Positions 4,735-6,008 of a stretch of DNA of 6,008 nucleotides are shown piece by piece (position 1 is the stretch's first letter; the number at the start of each line of letters is the position of its first letter). A program made the translations under genes and the position numbers. Where the stretch lies: contig DIUL01000171.1 of NCBI GenBank assembly GCA_002422345.1, forward strand, positions 1 to 6,008, given 5' to 3'. This stretch comes from Acetobacteraceae bacterium UBA6159 (GTDB lineage: Bacteria; Pseudomonadota; Alphaproteobacteria; Acetobacterales; Acetobacteraceae). The notes under the pieces were generated by a model that worked only from the letters and a program-made list of their open reading frames with translations, did not search any database and was not told the origin of the DNA.

Positions 4735-6008
4735 GATGCGATCTCCTGCTGCCGCTCCGCGACGACCGCCTCGTAGCTTCGGCCATCGCCTTCCAGCGTC
4801 ACCGGCACATCCGGATACAGCAACCGGAACCGCCGCAGCGTCACGTCGACATAGGCCGGGGCGAGTTCGATCGCGCGCACTTGCCGCCCGGTCTGCTGAC
4901 CGGCAATGATGGTGCTGCCAGAGCCGGAGAACGGCTCGTAGATCACATCGCCGTCGTTGGAGTATGCATTCATCACGAAGGCGGGCAGAGCGACAGGGAA
5001 CACCGCCGGGTGCGCCGTCTCGATCCCACGCGCCTTGTGTCTCGTTACGCGGATGACGTTGTCCGGGATGCGCATGTCCTGCACGCCCTGGCCGGCATGG
5101 GTCCATTCACCCACGGTGCCGTCCTTCGCCCGCAGGCCCCCCTTCTCGCTGTTCACATGCCCCGCCCAGACACAGGGCACGATCTTGTGCGGGCGGCGGC
5201 TCGTGCGGTTGAAGTGGAACACGAACTCGAAACTGGGCGCCAAACGGCCGTTCCAGTCGCCAGGGAGGCCGGGTCCCTGGTCCCAGACATACCATCCAAA
5301 CCGCCGCCAGCCCTGGGATTGCATCCATGCCAGCCACTCCTGCCAGTAGGGCTGCCACTCGTTGTCGCGGTGGATCAGGCCGAGATTGACCAGCACCTGC
5401 CCATCCGGGGCCATCGGCAGCGCGGCGAACACGCCCTGCATGAGCGCATCCCAGTTGCTGATCCCACCCGTGGTGTAGGCGCGCTGCTGGCCGTAGGGCG
5501 GGGAGGTGAAGCACAGCGACGCGGTGTCTCCCGCCATCAGGCGCGCCACCACCGTGGGATCAGCGCTGTTGCCGCAGAGCAGACGGTGGTCCCCGAGAAG
5601 CCAGAGGTCGCCGGCACGAACGGCAGGTTCCGCGACGGGTTCGGGAACCTCATCGGCGGCTTCACTGTCCCCGGCAGCGCCGCCATCGTCCGCGCCCGGC
5701 GCCAGCAGCGTATCGATTTCCGTCGGATCGAACCCGGTCAGCGCCAGGTCGAACCCACCCTCGCGCAGGTCTGCGAGTTCCAGCCGCAGCAAGTCGTCGT
5801 CCCAGCCCGCGGCCTCGGCCAGGCGGTTGTCAGCGATCACGTAGGCGCGCCGTTGAGTCTCGGTCAGATGCGCCAGTTCGATCACCGGCACCTCGGTCAG
5901 TCCCAGCTTGCGCGCTGCCAGCAGGCGCCCGTGGCCGGCGATAACGCCGTTGCTGCCGTCGACCAGGACTGGGTTGGTCCAGCCGAACTCGCGGATGCTG
6001 GCCGCGAT
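4728..6008 (-). CDS. ParB-like domain / DNA methyltransferase fusion (SPPY type), 5' end off window
   Basis: The frame is open to the right edge and 426 residues are visible. The true start lies beyond base 6008; a GTG at 5891 would split the ParB domain and is not the start. Visible residues 1-60 are ParB-like: IAASIREFGWTNPVLV, VIAGHGRLLAARKLG, then IADNRLAE. A WDDDLLRLELADLREGGFDL segment follows, then an acidic Ala/Pro linker (102-130). The methyltransferase domain has motif IV TSPPYG (168-173) and, later, motif I YEPFSGSGST (357-366), again the beta-class order. Between them are GWYVWDQGPGLPGDWNGR and HPAVFP (333-338), the latter common before motif I. SPPY is often found in N4-cytosine methyltransferases, so its chemistry may differ from that of the downstream paralogue; this is a tendency, not proof. 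Its last codons include Gln-Gln-Glu, which carry the Shine-Dalgarno of the next gene. First visible gene of the operon. Confidence 0.88.
   Translation of the reverse strand: MAASIREFGWTNPVLVDGSNGVIAGHGRLLAARKLGLTEVPVIELAHLTETQRRAYVIADNRLAEAAGWDDDLLRLELADLREGGFDLALTGFDPTEIDTLLAPGADDGGAAGDSEAADEVPEPVAEPAVRAGDLWLLGDHRLLCGNSADPTVVARLMAGDTASLCFTSPPYGQQRAYTTGGISNWDALMQGVFAALPMAPDGQVLVNLGLIHRDNEWQPYWQEWLAWMQSQGWRRFGWYVWDQGPGLPGDWNGRLAPSFEFVFHFNRTSRRPHKIVPCVWAGHVNSEKGGLRAKDGTVGEWTHAGQGVQDMRIPDNVIRVTRHKARGIETAHPAVFPVALPAFVMNAYSNDGDVIYEPFSGSGSTIIAGQQTGRQVRAIELAPAYVDVTLRRFRLLYPDVPVTLEGDGRSYEAVVAERQQEIASC

Noticed and set aside
3391..4776. 461-aa plus-strand open frame opposite the methyltransferase and terS genes
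   Set aside because: It lies antisense to well-recognised proteins, its product has Gly/Ala/Arg/Asp-rich low-information sequence without motifs, and such frames are common in GC-rich DNA.
4735..5106. N-terminal extension of the downstream methyltransferase to 5106
   Set aside because: The extension overlies the coding part of the upstream methyltransferase and is Arg-rich; the ParB-like homology and Shine-Dalgarno both place the start at 4734.
3433..6008. A plasmid or chromosome partition (ParB) locus
   Set aside because: The ParB-like domains are fused to methyltransferases, have no HTH, and no parA gene or parS-like repeat was seen.
3433..6008. A complete restriction-modification system
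   Set aside because: No endonuclease gene lies between or beside the two methyltransferases within the window; packaging genes follow directly.
1..6008. CRISPR array, tRNA or rRNA genes
   Set aside because: No spaced direct repeats and no cloverleaf or rRNA-like stretches were seen when reading both strands.

Overview
This is a GC-rich window (roughly two thirds G+C by eye) with strong Shine-Dalgarno sites and long spurious ORFs in most frames. The protein types point to an alphaproteobacterium, probably from the Rhodospirillales/Azospirillum/Acetobacteraceae area. That placement rests on resemblance of the proteins and is not proven. The window looks like the junction between a prophage DNA-packaging module and a short block of accessory (plasmid or island type) genes.

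Right two thirds (6008 down to 1421, minus strand): one tightly packed operon read right to left. It holds (1) a ParB-like domain fused to a beta-class DNA methyltransferase with a TSPPYG catalytic motif, cut by the right edge; (2) a second, paralogous ParB-methyltransferase fusion with a TDPPYG motif; (3) a small HTH protein that fits a terminase small subunit; (4) a complete terminase large subunit with ATPase and nuclease motifs. The genes overlap by 7 and 17 bases, or are 1 base apart, so they are probably co-transcribed and partly translationally coupled. The methyltransferases would mark phage DNA, and the TerS/TerL pair would recognise it, cut it and pump it into the prohead. The promoter lies beyond the right edge.

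Left third (plus strand, 271-1343): a 68-aa conserved-looking small protein of unknown function, then a 255-aa DUF3489-family protein with winged-helix character at both ends. Each has a good Shine-Dalgarno site, and each leader can fold into hairpins involving the Shine-Dalgarno region. The DUF3489 gene converges on terL; a perfect 10-bp-stem hairpin lies between them and could end transcription from both sides.

Far left (1 to about 190, minus strand): the C-terminal part of an IS1380-type transposase without its N-terminal part, running off the left edge.

No portal, protease or capsid gene follows terL. The head-gene order expected in a working phage stops at terL, which suggests a rearranged or decayed prophage, or a module whose other half lies elsewhere. 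I see no clearly new system. The most interesting points are the tandem ParB-methyltransferase pair with different catalytic motifs, the break after terL, and the parallel leader hairpins of the two plus-strand genes.
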